This document shows positions 25,283 through 34,517 of a stretch of 64,000 bases of DNA, in pieces (the first letter of the stretch is position 1; every line of letters begins with the position of its first letter). The position numbers and the translations under genes were made by a program. Origin of the DNA: Janthinobacterium silvisoli (GTDB taxonomy: Bacteria; Pseudomonadota; Gammaproteobacteria; Burkholderiales; Burkholderiaceae_D). Under the pieces are notes generated by a model. It saw only the letters and a list, made by a program, of their open reading frames with translations, had not been told where the DNA came from and searched no databases. Location of the stretch: NCBI RefSeq assembly GCF_014200725.1, contig NZ_JACHCL010000001.1:1116001-1180000 (forward strand). Direction: 5' to 3'.

Positions 25283-28200
25283 ATGGCCAACCTCATTCTG
25301 ATAGCCGTATTACTGGCGGGCGCGCTCAGCACTGCTTTTATCGTATCCATACTGGCCTATATGAATACCATCACGCTGGAGGAGGCCAACAGACAATTGC
25401 GCAAGGAAATCAATAGCGTGCAGCAACGTTTGCAGGCGCTGGAACGCAGTCCTGCGACAACTATTGAAGCTCCCGAGGTTGCACTTGCCAAAGCTGCGCC
25501 TGCGGCAGCGCCCATCCAGCCAGCTGTCATGGTCAAGACCGAGACCGTCAAAGCAGTGCCTGCGCCGCCTGCGCCCAAGCCAGCACCCACCCTGCCCGAT
25601 ACCCCGGCCTGGGTCGTTCAAACCGATGCGCTGCTTGCCAACGCCAAAACCTGGCTGCTGACGGGCAACCTGGTAGCCAAGCTGGGCTTGCTTATTCTGT
25701 TTCTGGGCGTCAGTTTCTTGCTCAAGTACGTATCAGCGCAAGTCACCTTGCCCATCGAATTGCGGCTGACTGGCATCGCGCTGTTTGACATCGCCCTGCT
25801 GGCCTGGGCCTGGCGCATCCGTATCAGCCGTTCCGGCATCAGCCTGCCGTTGCAAGGCACCACGCTGGCGATACTGATGCTGATAGCCTTTAGCGCCTTC
25901 CGCCTGTACGAACTGATGCCTGCCAGCCTGGCTTTTGCCCTGCTATTCGTGCTGACCGCCTTGACCTGTCTGCTGGCCGTGCTGCAAAACGCCGTCTGGC
26001 TGGCCGTGTTCGGCATCGTCGGCGGTTTCGCCGTACCGCTGCTGGTGTCTAGCGGCAGCGGCAACCATATCGGCCTGTTCAGTTATTACGCGCTGCTCAA
26101 TGCAGGCGTACTGGCGATTGCTTTGCAACGTGCCTGGCGCGTCTTGAATGTGCTGAGCTTTGGCTTTACTTTTGCCGTCGCCACCAGCTGGGGCTTGCTG
26201 CGTTACACGCCAGACAATTATCTGTCGGCGCAGTTGTTCCTGATCCTTTACGTGGTGTTTTATATCGGCATCGCGATTGCCTACTGCGCGCGCCAGGCGC
26301 CGCGTTTGAAACATTATGTGGATGGCACGCTGGTGTTCGGTACGCCGCTGGCCGCGATGGGCTTGCAGTTCGGCCTGGTACAGCAGTTTAGCTTCGGCCT
26401 GGCTTTTTCCGCGCTGATCGCCGGCCTGTTCTACACCGGCCTGGCCGTGACGCTGTGGCGGCGCGACAATTTCAGGCTGCTGGCCGAAGCCTTCCTCGCG
26501 CTGGGCATCGTCTTCGGCACACTGGCCATCCCGTTTGCGCTCGATGGCCGCTGGACCTCGGCTGCCTGGGCGCTGGAAGGCGCGGGCATTGTCTGGGTCG
26601 GCTTGCGCCAGCGCCAGACGCTGGCCTGGGCTTTTGGTCTGCTGGTGCAGCTAGCCGCCTGGATTTCTTTCCTGGTCGCCATGATGGGACTCGATGCGGC
26701 TGCGACCCTGCAAGCCCATCTATGGCTGGGCTGCTTGCTGCTATCCGCCGCCGCAATGGTGATGGCGCTCAGTTTCCGCCGCCACGGCAGTCCCCTGCAT
26801 CCAGACCTGATGCCCAACCTGGCCGTCATGTTCCTGCTCGCCGCCACCGCCTGGCTGCTGGGTGGTATCTGGAATGAAATCCTGCGGCGCACAGATGCGG
26901 CAACGCAATTGAATCTGCTGACACTCAGCGGCCTGGGCGTGGCCGCCCTGCTGGCCTGGCTGGCGCAGCGCCTGCAATGGCAAGCCGCGCGCGCCCTGCT
27001 GCTGGCGGTGCAGGTGCTGGCCGGTTTGATGTTGCTCAGCCGCGCCAGCTGGGCCTGGGACCAGCATCCCGCCAGCCTGTTCGACGGTTCCTTCCTCAGC
27101 GCCCTGCTGCTGGGCGCCGCCGCCTTTGCCAGCGCCTGGTTCACGCAGCGCCAGGCACGCCAGGGCGATGACGTGGCCGCCCTGGCGACGCGGCCGCTGC
27201 TGCAATGGAGCGCCATCCTGTGGTTTGCCGCCATCCTCGTGCCGCTCACCAGCTGGCTGCTGCAGCTGATCGATGGCAAGCTGCCACTCCAGGCGCAATC
27301 GGGCGAACACTGGCTGGCCCTGTACGTCATCGCCGTAGCGATCACCACACCCGCGTTTGCGCTGCTGGCCCAACGCCTGGCCTGGCCGGCGCTGCGCTGG
27401 TTAGCCATCGCCGCCTGGCTGGTGCTGGGCTTGTGGAGCATCAACCTGTTGCTGGAACTGTCCATGCGCAGTTATCTGCCCACCGGCCTGTCGTGGCTGG
27501 CCCTGGCTTGTGTCCTGGCGGCGGGTGAATATCTGCTGTTGACCTGGCAGCGTGCCGGCTGGCATCTCGACCTACGCACCTTGCGCCTGCTGCATACGAT
27601 CAGGATGGCCGCGCCCTGGCTGATGCTGTGGCCGGTGGGTTACTTATATGTCAGCGCGTGGCTGGCGCCGCACGAAGGCAGTGTCAGCAACGCCTGGGCC
27701 CGCTATTTGCCAGCCTGGGCCATGATGCTGGCGCTGGCCTGGCTGATACGCCGCTGCCGCCTGGGCGGCTGGCCGGTGGCGCCGATTGCCGGATGGTATC
27801 AACGCACTCTGATTCCGCTGGCAGCGATCTGGTCGCTGCTGTTAATTGCTACATGGAATATTTTCGACGATGGCGCCATGGCGCCGCTACCGTATCTGCC
27901 ACTGCTCAATCCGCTGGACTTGAGCAGCGGCTTCGCCATGCTGCTGGCGCTTGCCACTTACCGCTTGCTGCCGGCCCGGTGGCAGCCGCGCCTGCCCCTG
28001 GTCGCCGCCTGCTTCGTCTATGGCTGGTTCAACCTGATGCTGCTGCGCACGGTGTCGCATTATCTGGGCGTGCCCTATGAATTTAACGCCATGCTGGGCT
28101 CGCAATTCGTGCAAGCCATGCTGTCCCTGGTCTGGAGCATCACGGCCCTGCTGCTGATGCGCCACGCGGCGCACCGGCAACGGCGCCAGCAATGGAGCCT

Positions 28201-28387
28201 GGGGGCCGTGCTGCTGGCGCTGGTCGTCGTCAAGCTATTTACCTTCGACCTGTCGAACGTGGGCGGCATCGAGCGCATCGTGTCGTTTGTCGGCGTGGGC
28301 TTGCTGATGCTGCTGATCGGCTATCTGGCGCCTTTCCCCAAGGCCAACACGCATGTGCCAGCCGAACCGGACCTGGGAGCCGCATGA
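25283..28387 (+). CDS. DUF2339 multi-pass membrane protein
   Basis: A 1034-residue inner-membrane protein. TM1 at about residues 3-25, then a short coiled coil (LEEANRQLRKEINSVQQRL) and a Pro/Ala linker to ~115, followed by more than 20 TM helices to the C-terminus (LVAKLGLLILFLGVSFLLKY is a typical DUF2339 opening). Function of the family is unknown. The next gene (DUF3999) overlaps by four bases (ATGA), and this pairing recurs in proteobacteria, so the two proteins probably form an envelope complex. Start ATG 25283 follows GAGGAAAT. Confidence 0.92.
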   Translation: MANLILIAVLLAGALSTAFIVSILAYMNTITLEEANRQLRKEINSVQQRLQALERSPATTIEAPEVALAKAAPAAAPIQPAVMVKTETVKAVPAPPAPKPAPTLPDTPAWVVQTDALLANAKTWLLTGNLVAKLGLLILFLGVSFLLKYVSAQVTLPIELRLTGIALFDIALLAWAWRIRISRSGISLPLQGTTLAILMLIAFSAFRLYELMPASLAFALLFVLTALTCLLAVLQNAVWLAVFGIVGGFAVPLLVSSGSGNHIGLFSYYALLNAGVLAIALQRAWRVLNVLSFGFTFAVATSWGLLRYTPDNYLSAQLFLILYVVFYIGIAIAYCARQAPRLKHYVDGTLVFGTPLAAMGLQFGLVQQFSFGLAFSALIAGLFYTGLAVTLWRRDNFRLLAEAFLALGIVFGTLAIPFALDGRWTSAAWALEGAGIVWVGLRQRQTLAWAFGLLVQLAAWISFLVAMMGLDAAATLQAHLWLGCLLLSAAAMVMALSFRRHGSPLHPDLMPNLAVMFLLAATAWLLGGIWNEILRRTDAATQLNLLTLSGLGVAALLAWLAQRLQWQAARALLLAVQVLAGLMLLSRASWAWDQHPASLFDGSFLSALLLGAAAFASAWFTQRQARQGDDVAALATRPLLQWSAILWFAAILVPLTSWLLQLIDGKLPLQAQSGEHWLALYVIAVAITTPAFALLAQRLAWPALRWLAIAAWLVLGLWSINLLLELSMRSYLPTGLSWLALACVLAAGEYLLLTWQRAGWHLDLRTLRLLHTIRMAAPWLMLWPVGYLYVSAWLAPHEGSVSNAWARYLPAWAMMLALAWLIRRCRLGGWPVAPIAGWYQRTLIPLAAIWSLLLIATWNIFDDGAMAPLPYLPLLNPLDLSSGFAMLLALATYRLLPARWQPRLPLVAACFVYGWFNLMLLRTVSHYLGVPYEFNAMLGSQFVQAMLSLVWSITALLLMRHAAHRQRRQQWSLGAVLLALVVVKLFTFDLSNVGGIERIVSFVGVGLLMLLIGYLAPFPKANTHVPAEPDLGAA

Positions 28388-29811
28388 AAACCGTACTCTT
28401 TTTCTGCAGCTTGCTGATAGCGGGCGCCGCGTCTGCAGCATCGCAAGACCAGCCGCAAGACTACGGCTGGAGCATCGTGCTCACGCCGCAAGCTGGCGCC
28501 GGCTTGAGCCGCATGAGCTTGCCCACCGATGTGTATCTGCACGCGCGCTCAGCCAGCCTGGACGACGTGCGCCTGTTCGATAACAACGGCAAGCCCCTGG
28601 CTTTTGCCATTACCGCGCCGCCCGTGCAATCGCGCACGCAGCGCGACAGCATTCCGGTCAACATTTTTCCGGTGGTCGGGACGCAAGTCTCTCACAGCAA
28701 TCTCGATGGCTTCGATATCCATACCGGCAATGATGGCCGATTGCTATCGGTCAGCTCGCGCGAAGGCACGGCGCCTGGCATGGCATCGCGCTTGCAGGCG
28801 CTGGTGCTCGATGCCGGCAAGCAAAGCAAAGATGGCCGCATCAACGCCCTGCGCTTTACCTTGCCGCATGACACCGACAACTACAACGCACAAGTACTGC
28901 TGGAAGTGAGCGATGACTTGAAACAGTGGGACGCGATTGCCACCACCACCCTGAACTGGCTGCGCAACAGCGACGCGCAAACCCTGGCGAACGACCGCAT
29001 CGACTTTGCGCCGCGCAGCTTCCGCTATGCCCGCCTGAGCTGGCAGTATGGTGAGCCCATCGCCTTCGCCGCCATCGACGCACAGCAGCTGAGCCAGACG
29101 GCGATCGCCGCGCCGCGCGCCTCGATTGCGCTGCAGGGCACGGCCGGCAAGAGCGGCGGCGAACGCCTGTATGCCACACCGATTGCCATACCGGCCGATA
29201 GCATCAGCTTGCAGCTAGACGACAGCAACACCGTCATGCCCGTGACCCTGGGCGTCTATCACGCGGTAAATGCAGAGCCACGGCACAGGCTGCGGCTGAG
29301 GTCACGGACAACAACAGGCAGCTACTTCGAGCCACTGCTGAACACCACCTTTTATCGCATCAATGTCGATGGCAAGGAGAAAATCTCGGGTGAACTATCC
29401 ATGCCGGTGGTGCAGACGGCGCAATGGGTATTGCGTCCGCAAATAGAAAGCGCCACGGTCATGAACCGCAAATCGATGTTGCATCTGGGCTGGACACCTG
29501 CCCAGCTGGTCTTCCTGGCCAGCGGCAAGCCGCCGTATCAGCTGGTCTTCGGCAAACAGGGCGCCAGTGCGGCGGCGCTGCCGCTGTCGCAGGTGGCGCC
29601 CGGTTTCAAGCCGGAAGAGTTGCTGGCCTTGCCGACGGTTACCCCAGGCCAGCTGGTAGCGCTGAACGGTACTGCGCCCGTGCAAAAAACGCCGGACGGC
29701 GCAGGCCTGCGCCTGGCCGCCCTGTGGGCCGCCTTGCTGCTGGGCGTGGCCGTGCTGGGATTTTTTGCCTGGCGTTTGCTGACGCAAATCCGGCAAGAGC
29801 CCAGGGTGTAA
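28384..29811 (+). CDS. DUF3999 exported protein with C-terminal TM anchor
   Basis: A 475-residue protein with signal peptide MKTVLFFCSLLIAGAASAA, a large periplasmic beta-rich region (LPTDVYLHARSASLDDVRLF at the start is a discoidin-like/DUF3999 strand set) and one C-terminal TM helix (LAALWAALLLGVAVLGFFAW) followed by a short cytoplasmic tail (LLTQIRQEPRV). The start overlaps the DUF2339 stop; the frame is open further upstream but that part lies inside the DUF2339 gene. Probably a periplasmic partner of the DUF2339 protein. Function unknown. Confidence 0.9.
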   Translation: MKTVLFFCSLLIAGAASAASQDQPQDYGWSIVLTPQAGAGLSRMSLPTDVYLHARSASLDDVRLFDNNGKPLAFAITAPPVQSRTQRDSIPVNIFPVVGTQVSHSNLDGFDIHTGNDGRLLSVSSREGTAPGMASRLQALVLDAGKQSKDGRINALRFTLPHDTDNYNAQVLLEVSDDLKQWDAIATTTLNWLRNSDAQTLANDRIDFAPRSFRYARLSWQYGEPIAFAAIDAQQLSQTAIAAPRASIALQGTAGKSGGERLYATPIAIPADSISLQLDDSNTVMPVTLGVYHAVNAEPRHRLRLRSRTTTGSYFEPLLNTTFYRINVDGKEKISGELSMPVVQTAQWVLRPQIESATVMNRKSMLHLGWTPAQLVFLASGKPPYQLVFGKQGASAAALPLSQVAPGFKPEELLALPTVTPGQLVALNGTAPVQKTPDGAGLRLAALWAALLLGVAVLGFFAWRLLTQIRQEPRV

Positions 29812-29821
29812 GGCCGCAAAT

Positions 29822-30565
29822 TCAATGCCGCAAGAGCGCCTTGAAGGTTTGCGGCATCCACGGCCGCGCCGCCAGCATGAAGCTGATGGCCAGCCGTTCA
29901 TTGCCGGGCAGGCGCGCGTCTTCCTGGTGCTGCTGGGAAAACTCTACCGCCACCTGCTTGAGCCTTTCCAGCAGGGCCGCCGTGGATTTCTTTGACAGCA
30001 TCACATTGACCAGACGCAGCAACTCTGTCTCGCCATCGAATTGCGAATTGAGGTAGTCGTCATACGCTTCTTCTTTGAAATAGGTATGGATGGGGCCATT
30101 CGGTATCCACGCGAACGTGCGCGCCACCAGCAGTTTGACGCGGTTGTTTGGCAGCAGTTCCAGGAAGCCGATCTTGTCCAGGCGCAGCAAGTACTTGATG
30201 GCTTGCGCTTCGCTGATGTCATAGATGGCGACGATCTGTTCCAGCGGCAGCAGGTTGAGGGCGGAGACGGCCACCACGAACAGGCGTGGGTCATCGATGA
30301 TTTCTTTCTCCTGATCATAAGTCAGCCCCGTGATCAGGGTCGGCACGGCCTGCGCCGCCTGCATCGCTTGCGTCAATTGCTGGAAGTCGCTGTCGATGGC
30401 CACCAGCATCTGCTCCAGGCGCTGCAAGGTAAATTGCTTGAGCGAAAACATGCGCTTGACGCTGGCTTCCGAGACATCGATGCGCCTGGCCAGTTCGGCA
30501 TACGTCACGGAACGTGCTTTTAACAAACGCTTCAAGGCTTCGATCAAGGCATGGGTTTGCTGCAT
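29822..30565 (-). CDS. Helix-turn-helix (XRE-like) transcriptional regulator with C-terminal helical domain
   Basis: A 247-residue protein. The N-terminal ~60 residues are a Cro/CI-type HTH (LLKARSVTYAELARRIDVSE, then ASVKRMF). Residues ~85-247 form an all-helical region (LFVVAVSALNLLPLEQIVAI, then AIKYLLRLDKIGFLELLPNN resembling a winged helix). It is divergent from the DUF2145 cluster beginning at 30715, sharing a ~150-base promoter region, which makes that cluster a plausible target. The 3' end is 10 bases from the convergent DUF3999 gene. Confidence 0.85.
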   Translation of the reverse strand: MQQTHALIEALKRLLKARSVTYAELARRIDVSEASVKRMFSLKQFTLQRLEQMLVAIDSDFQQLTQAMQAAQAVPTLITGLTYDQEKEIIDDPRLFVVAVSALNLLPLEQIVAIYDISEAQAIKYLLRLDKIGFLELLPNNRVKLLVARTFAWIPNGPIHTYFKEEAYDDYLNSQFDGETELLRLVNVMLSKKSTAALLERLKQVAVEFSQQHQEDARLPGNERLAISFMLAARPWMPQTFKALLRH

Positions 30566-30714
30566 CTCATTCTTTCACGATAAACAAGTCAGTATGGTAT
30601 CAAAAAATAATACCTTCAGTATGAGCACTCACTACGAGTAGCGCCACCATTGACCCGAAACAGGCGTTCGATAATCATGGCGCTGCCGATCTGGCACATA
30701 TGAAGGAGATACCC

Positions 30715-31128
30715 ATGAAACGCTTGCTGCCCCTCTGCCTGTCCTTGTCCATCGTGCTCGCCATGTCCGGCAACGCCCAGGCTGCGGCATCGGAAAACAT
30801 GTCGAAAGGATCGCAAAATCTGAGCCAGGGTTCAGCCGTAGTGGTTGGCGGTTCGCTGTCGATGCTGGTGGCGTCTGGCCAGGTCGTCATCGCCAGCGTG
30901 GAAACCGTGGGCGAAGGCATCGTGATCGTACTGAAGGGCGCGTCCGATGCCGGCGGCGCCTCCATACAGATGAGCGCACAGGCAGCCAAGGGTCTGTCGC
31001 TGGCCGCCGGTACCGTGGTCAATGTTGTGGCGCTGTCCACCGGCCATATGCTGGTGATGTCGGGCAAGGCCATCGCCTTCATCCCGAACGAACTGGGCAA
31101 GGCCTTGCTGCACCACTCCAAAGTATAA
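30715..31128 (+). CDS. Small exported protein, paralogue 1 of the DUF2145 cluster
   Basis: A 137-residue protein with signal peptide (MKRLLPLCLSLSIVLAMSGNAQA). The mature part has a low-complexity Ser-rich start, hydrophobic segments (VVVGGSLSMLVASGQVVIAS) and a C-terminal block GKAIAFIPNELGKALLHHSKV. The next gene encodes a paralogue sharing GLSLAAGT, S-T-G-H-x-L-V, SGK-x-I-A-x-I-P-N and LHHSK. ATG 30715 follows AAGGAG; the in-frame ATG at 30700 lies upstream of that ribosome-binding site and is not used. Function unknown; probably periplasmic or outer-membrane associated. Confidence 0.85.
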   Translation: MKRLLPLCLSLSIVLAMSGNAQAAASENMSKGSQNLSQGSAVVVGGSLSMLVASGQVVIASVETVGEGIVIVLKGASDAGGASIQMSAQAAKGLSLAAGTVVNVVALSTGHMLVMSGKAIAFIPNELGKALLHHSKV

Positions 31129-31135
31129 TGACAAT

Positions 31136-31549
31136 ATGAAAATAACCATGAAACATCTAGTCGCCAGCATCTTGCTAGGCGCCATCACCGTGGCGCCACT
31201 TTCCCAGGCAGCCAATTCCGACACCCACGCTTCCGACAATGCCAGCATGGCTTCGGCCATCGTACTGGTGGGCTCGATGTCCGTCCTGGCCGCTGCCGGC
31301 AACATCGTCATCGATCGTGTGGAAGAAGTCGCCGACGGCAGCATCCTGGTGCTGAAAAATGCGTCTGGCGCGACCACGGCCTCGATTAAATTAAGCAAGC
31401 AAGCCGTGCAGGGATTATCGCTGGCTGCCGGTACGGCGGTCGATGTGATGACCGTCTCGACTGGCCACACACTGGTGCTCTCCGGTAAGGTCATCGCCTA
31501 TATACCAAACGCGGCCGGCAATGCCATGCTTCACCATTCGAAAGCCTGA
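31136..31549 (+). CDS. Small exported protein, paralogue 2 of the DUF2145 cluster
   Basis: A 137-residue paralogue of the preceding gene, 7 bases downstream, with signal peptide MKITMKHLVASILLGAITVA and cleavage near SQA. Residues from MASAIVLVGSMSVLAAAGNI to the end align along their whole length with paralogue 1, ending AYIPNAAGNAMLHHSKA. ATG 31148 (MKHLV) is an alternative start; neither has a strong ribosome-binding site, so translation is likely coupled to the upstream gene. Function unknown. Confidence 0.85.
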   Translation: MKITMKHLVASILLGAITVAPLSQAANSDTHASDNASMASAIVLVGSMSVLAAAGNIVIDRVEEVADGSILVLKNASGATTASIKLSKQAVQGLSLAAGTAVDVMTVSTGHTLVLSGKVIAYIPNAAGNAMLHHSKA

Positions 31550-31553
31550 TGCC

Positions 31554-32333
31554 ATGAAACGTCTGACTGTCATCGTCATCTGCCTGGCGCTGTCCGGCGC
31601 CGCCCATGCAGGCCGCTCGTGCGAAGAAAAGCCGACCGACGCCAATACGCTGGTCAAATCCATGGATCTGGCACAAAAGACCTTGCAGGCGCTCGATACC
31701 TCTGGCGCCCAGGTGGCGCTGGTGGCGCGGGCAGGGCAAGACCTGTCGAAATACAATGTGCGCTACTCGCACATGGCGCTGGCGTGGCGCGACCATCCGC
31801 AGGGGCGCTGGCTGGTGGTGCATGAATTGAATGAATGCGGCACGGCGCAATCGTCGCTGTACAACGAAGGACTGGGCAATTTCTTCATGGACGACGTGTT
31901 CATGTACGAAACCCTGATCATGATACCGAACCAGGAAACGCAGCAGCAACTGGCGCGCTTGCTGGCCAGCAACACACCCAAGCGCCTGCATGAAGCGCAC
32001 TACAATATGCTGGCCTACCCGTATTCCACCAAGTACCAGAATTCGAATCAATGGGTACTGGAAACCTTCGCTGCCGCCAGCAATGCACCGGGCAAGATCG
32101 AGACGCGCGCCGAAGCGCAAAGCTGGCTGCGCAGCGTCGACTACACGCCGCAAACGCTGAACATTCCCGCCACGACGCGCCTGGGTGCGCGCATGTTCCG
32201 CGCCAATATCGCTTTCGACGACCACCCGTTCGACCGCCGCATGGCGGGCAAGATCGACGCCGTCACCGTCGACTCGGTGGCCCGCTTCGTACGCCAGCGC
32301 GAACCGGATGTACAGGAAATCGTCGTCAAATAA
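31554..32333 (+). CDS. DUF2145 family exported protein
   Basis: A 259-residue protein with signal peptide MKRLTVIVICLALSGAAHA. The mature part has the DUF2145 features: VARAGQDLSKYNVRYSHMAL near the N-terminus, W-L-V-V-H-E-L-N-E-C-G, and YSTKYQNSNQWVLE in the middle. This H/N-E-C region and Tyr-Ser-rich core resemble a hydrolase-like fold (inference from residue types only). Start ATG 31554 lies 4 bases after the previous stop; upstream extension to 31521 would overlap the paralogue gene. Function unknown; with the two small paralogues it forms a three-gene secreted-protein operon. Confidence 0.88.
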   Translation: MKRLTVIVICLALSGAAHAGRSCEEKPTDANTLVKSMDLAQKTLQALDTSGAQVALVARAGQDLSKYNVRYSHMALAWRDHPQGRWLVVHELNECGTAQSSLYNEGLGNFFMDDVFMYETLIMIPNQETQQQLARLLASNTPKRLHEAHYNMLAYPYSTKYQNSNQWVLETFAAASNAPGKIETRAEAQSWLRSVDYTPQTLNIPATTRLGARMFRANIAFDDHPFDRRMAGKIDAVTVDSVARFVRQREPDVQEIVVK

Positions 32334-32345
32334 AGCACTGTAAAA

Positions 32346-33395
32346 CTAGCTTCGACGCTGCAGAAAGCTGAACAGCGGCCCTATCGTCAACACCAGCACC
32401 ACCATGCGCGCCACGTGAAAAGCAGTGACGATGGGTACGCCCAGGTGCAGGGTCTTGGCCGTGAGCGACATCTCGGCGATGCCGCCCGGCGAGGTGGCCA
32501 GGATGGCCGTACCGGCATGAATGTCCATGACCTGCGACAGGCCCAGGCCGAAAGCAGCCGCCGCCAGCAGCATCGCCACGGTACACACTGCCACGCTGAT
32601 CAGGAAGCGCGGCGCGGCATATAAAAAGTCGGGAGTAAAACGCGTGCCCAGCGCGATGCCGATAAACAGCTGGCCCGCACGTATCATCCATTCGGGCAGG
32701 CGTGACAAATGGATGCCGAAGGCCGTCAGCAACAAGGCTGCCAGCAACGGCCCGATGACCCAGGCGTTGGGCAGCTTACCCCGCTTGAAAACGAGGGCAG
32801 TGGCCACGGTGATCAGCACCAGCAGTGCCAGACCGCCAGCATCGACCATGGCCGCGCCGGGCACGAAATTCTCATGCCCTTCTTTCAGGCCATGGCTGCC
32901 CCAGTAGCGCACGCCGAATGGGATGGTCGCCACCACCAGCATCATGCGCAGGCTGTGCGCAGCAGCGACCCGGCCCACATTGGCGCCATGGCGCTCGCTC
33001 TGCACCGCCATTTCGGAAGCACCGCCGACCGCCATCGCAAAGAAGGCGGTGGCGCGGTCCACACCCGCCAGTCGCTGCAGCGCCAGGCCACCGAGCCAGC
33101 CCAGGGCCAGCGCCACGACTACGCCAAAGATGATCCACGGCGTGTACGAGGCCAGCACGGCCAGCACCGGCGCCGTAAAATACAGGCCCAGCGCCGTGCC
33201 GATGGCCCACTGTCCTGCTTCGCGCACGCGCACCGGGCAAGCCAGTTCGCGCCCCGCCAGGCGCAGCGCAGCGGTGGCGAACAGGGGGCCTATCATCCAC
33301 GGCAGCGGCGTATGCAGCCACAGGCACAGGGCCGCGCCCAGCAGGCCCGCCGCCAGCGCCGCACCAAAGGCGCGCCAGCGCGGCCACCACACCAC
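32346..33395 (-). CDS. AbrB-family (COG3180) membrane protein
   Basis: A 349-residue polytopic protein with two similar halves, each carrying LPWMIGPL-like or AWVIGPLLAALL-like motifs and Gly-rich helices (AVGGASEMAVQSERHGA; TSPGGIAEMSLTAKT). These G-G-x-x-E-M-x-x pieces mark the AbrB duplication family, membrane proteins of unclear transport or regulatory role. The GTG start at 33395 lies 2 bases after the stop of the ABC ATPase gene, so it belongs to the porin-TctC-ABC operon as the last gene. Not related to the AbrB transition-state DNA-binding regulator. Confidence 0.85.
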   Translation of the reverse strand: MVWWPRWRAFGAALAAGLLGAALCLWLHTPLPWMIGPLFATAALRLAGRELACPVRVREAGQWAIGTALGLYFTAPVLAVLASYTPWIIFGVVVALALGWLGGLALQRLAGVDRATAFFAMAVGGASEMAVQSERHGANVGRVAAAHSLRMMLVVATIPFGVRYWGSHGLKEGHENFVPGAAMVDAGGLALLVLITVATALVFKRGKLPNAWVIGPLLAALLLTAFGIHLSRLPEWMIRAGQLFIGIALGTRFTPDFLYAAPRFLISVAVCTVAMLLAAAAFGLGLSQVMDIHAGTAILATSPGGIAEMSLTAKTLHLGVPIVTAFHVARMVVLVLTIGPLFSFLQRRS

Positions 33396-33397
33396 GC

Positions 33398-34471
33398 TTA
33401 AAATACCCAGAGTTTATCGGCCGGCATATGCAGCCAGTATTTACCCGCGTCGAGCTTGTGGCGCGAGTACGCGCGCAGGCTGATATTGTCGCCGCCCTCG
33501 TGCTGGAACAGGCATTCCCAGCGGTCGCCCAGGTACATGCACGTCAACAGCGGCAGTTGCACGGCATTGTCCACCTGGGTGGCGCTGATCTTCACCTCTT
33601 CCACGCGTATCATGGTGGTCGCTTCCGTGCCCGTGTTGGCGCCGCGCGCCACGCCGTGCATGGTGGCGCCGTCGACCAGCAGGCGCACCTGCTGGCCGTC
33701 GCGCTGCAGCACCTTGCCGGGCAGGCGGTTGTTACTGCCCATGAATTCGGCCGTGAACAGGGTGTCGGGCGTTTCATACATGCTTTGCGGCGTGCCTTGC
33801 TGCTCGATCTTGCCGTTATTGAGCAGCAAAATACGGTCGGAAATGGCCATCGCTTCGGCCTGGTCATGCGTCACCATCAGGGCCGACAGGCCCAGGCGCA
33901 CAATCAGTTCGCGCAAAAAGGCGCGCGCCTCTTCGCGCAGCTTGGCGTCCAGGTTCGACAGCGGTTCGTCGAGCAGGATCACGGGCGGGTTGTACACCAG
34001 TGCGCGGGCAATCGCCACGCGCTGCTGCTGGCCACCGGACAATTGATGCGGATAGCGCTCGCCCAGATGTCCCAGGCCCAGCTGCGTCAGCACTTCCTTG
34101 ACCCGTGCGGCGGTTTCCGTGCCGCCCATCTTGCGCAGCTTGAGGCCGTAGGCGACGTTGTCGAATACGGTCTTGTGCGGCCATAGCGCGTAGGACTGGA
34201 ACACCAGGCCCAGGTTGCGCTGCTCGGCCGGCATCTCGAAGTTTTTCGCGCCGTCGAACACATTGCGCTCGCCGATTTCTATCGTGCCGCCCTTCGGGCT
34301 TTCCAGCCCGGCGACGGCGCGCAGCAAGGTGGTCTTGCCACTGCCCGAAGGCCCCAGCAAGGCAACCACTTCGCCTTTCTTCAGGTGCATCGAGACCCCC
34401 TTCAGGATCTGGTTGGCGGAGGCGCCGGTGCCGTAATCGAGGTACAGCTCATTGACGGTCAATTCATTCAT
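33398..34471 (-). CDS. ABC transporter ATP-binding protein (FbpC/AfuC type)
   Basis: A 357-residue ATPase. Walker A GPSGSGKTT (residues 40-48), signature LSGGQQQRVAIARAL, Walker B VILLDEPLSNLDAKLREEAR, H-loop VTHDQAEAMAISD, then a C-terminal TOBE domain, as in ferric iron, phosphonate and spermidine importers (CUT/FbpC family). The permease and binding protein genes precede it on the same strand. The substrate type cannot be fixed: Fe(III), Fe-carboxylate and 2-aminoethylphosphonate importers share this architecture. Confidence 0.93.
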   Translation of the reverse strand: MNELTVNELYLDYGTGASANQILKGVSMHLKKGEVVALLGPSGSGKTTLLRAVAGLESPKGGTIEIGERNVFDGAKNFEMPAEQRNLGLVFQSYALWPHKTVFDNVAYGLKLRKMGGTETAARVKEVLTQLGLGHLGERYPHQLSGGQQQRVAIARALVYNPPVILLDEPLSNLDAKLREEARAFLRELIVRLGLSALMVTHDQAEAMAISDRILLLNNGKIEQQGTPQSMYETPDTLFTAEFMGSNNRLPGKVLQRDGQQVRLLVDGATMHGVARGANTGTEATTMIRVEEVKISATQVDNAVQLPLLTCMYLGDRWECLFQHEGGDNISLRAYSRHKLDAGKYWLHMPADKLWVF

Positions 34472-34517
34472 GGTCTTGTCTCTATCTTTAATTTGTTATG
34501 CAGCTCAGTTGTGTAAC

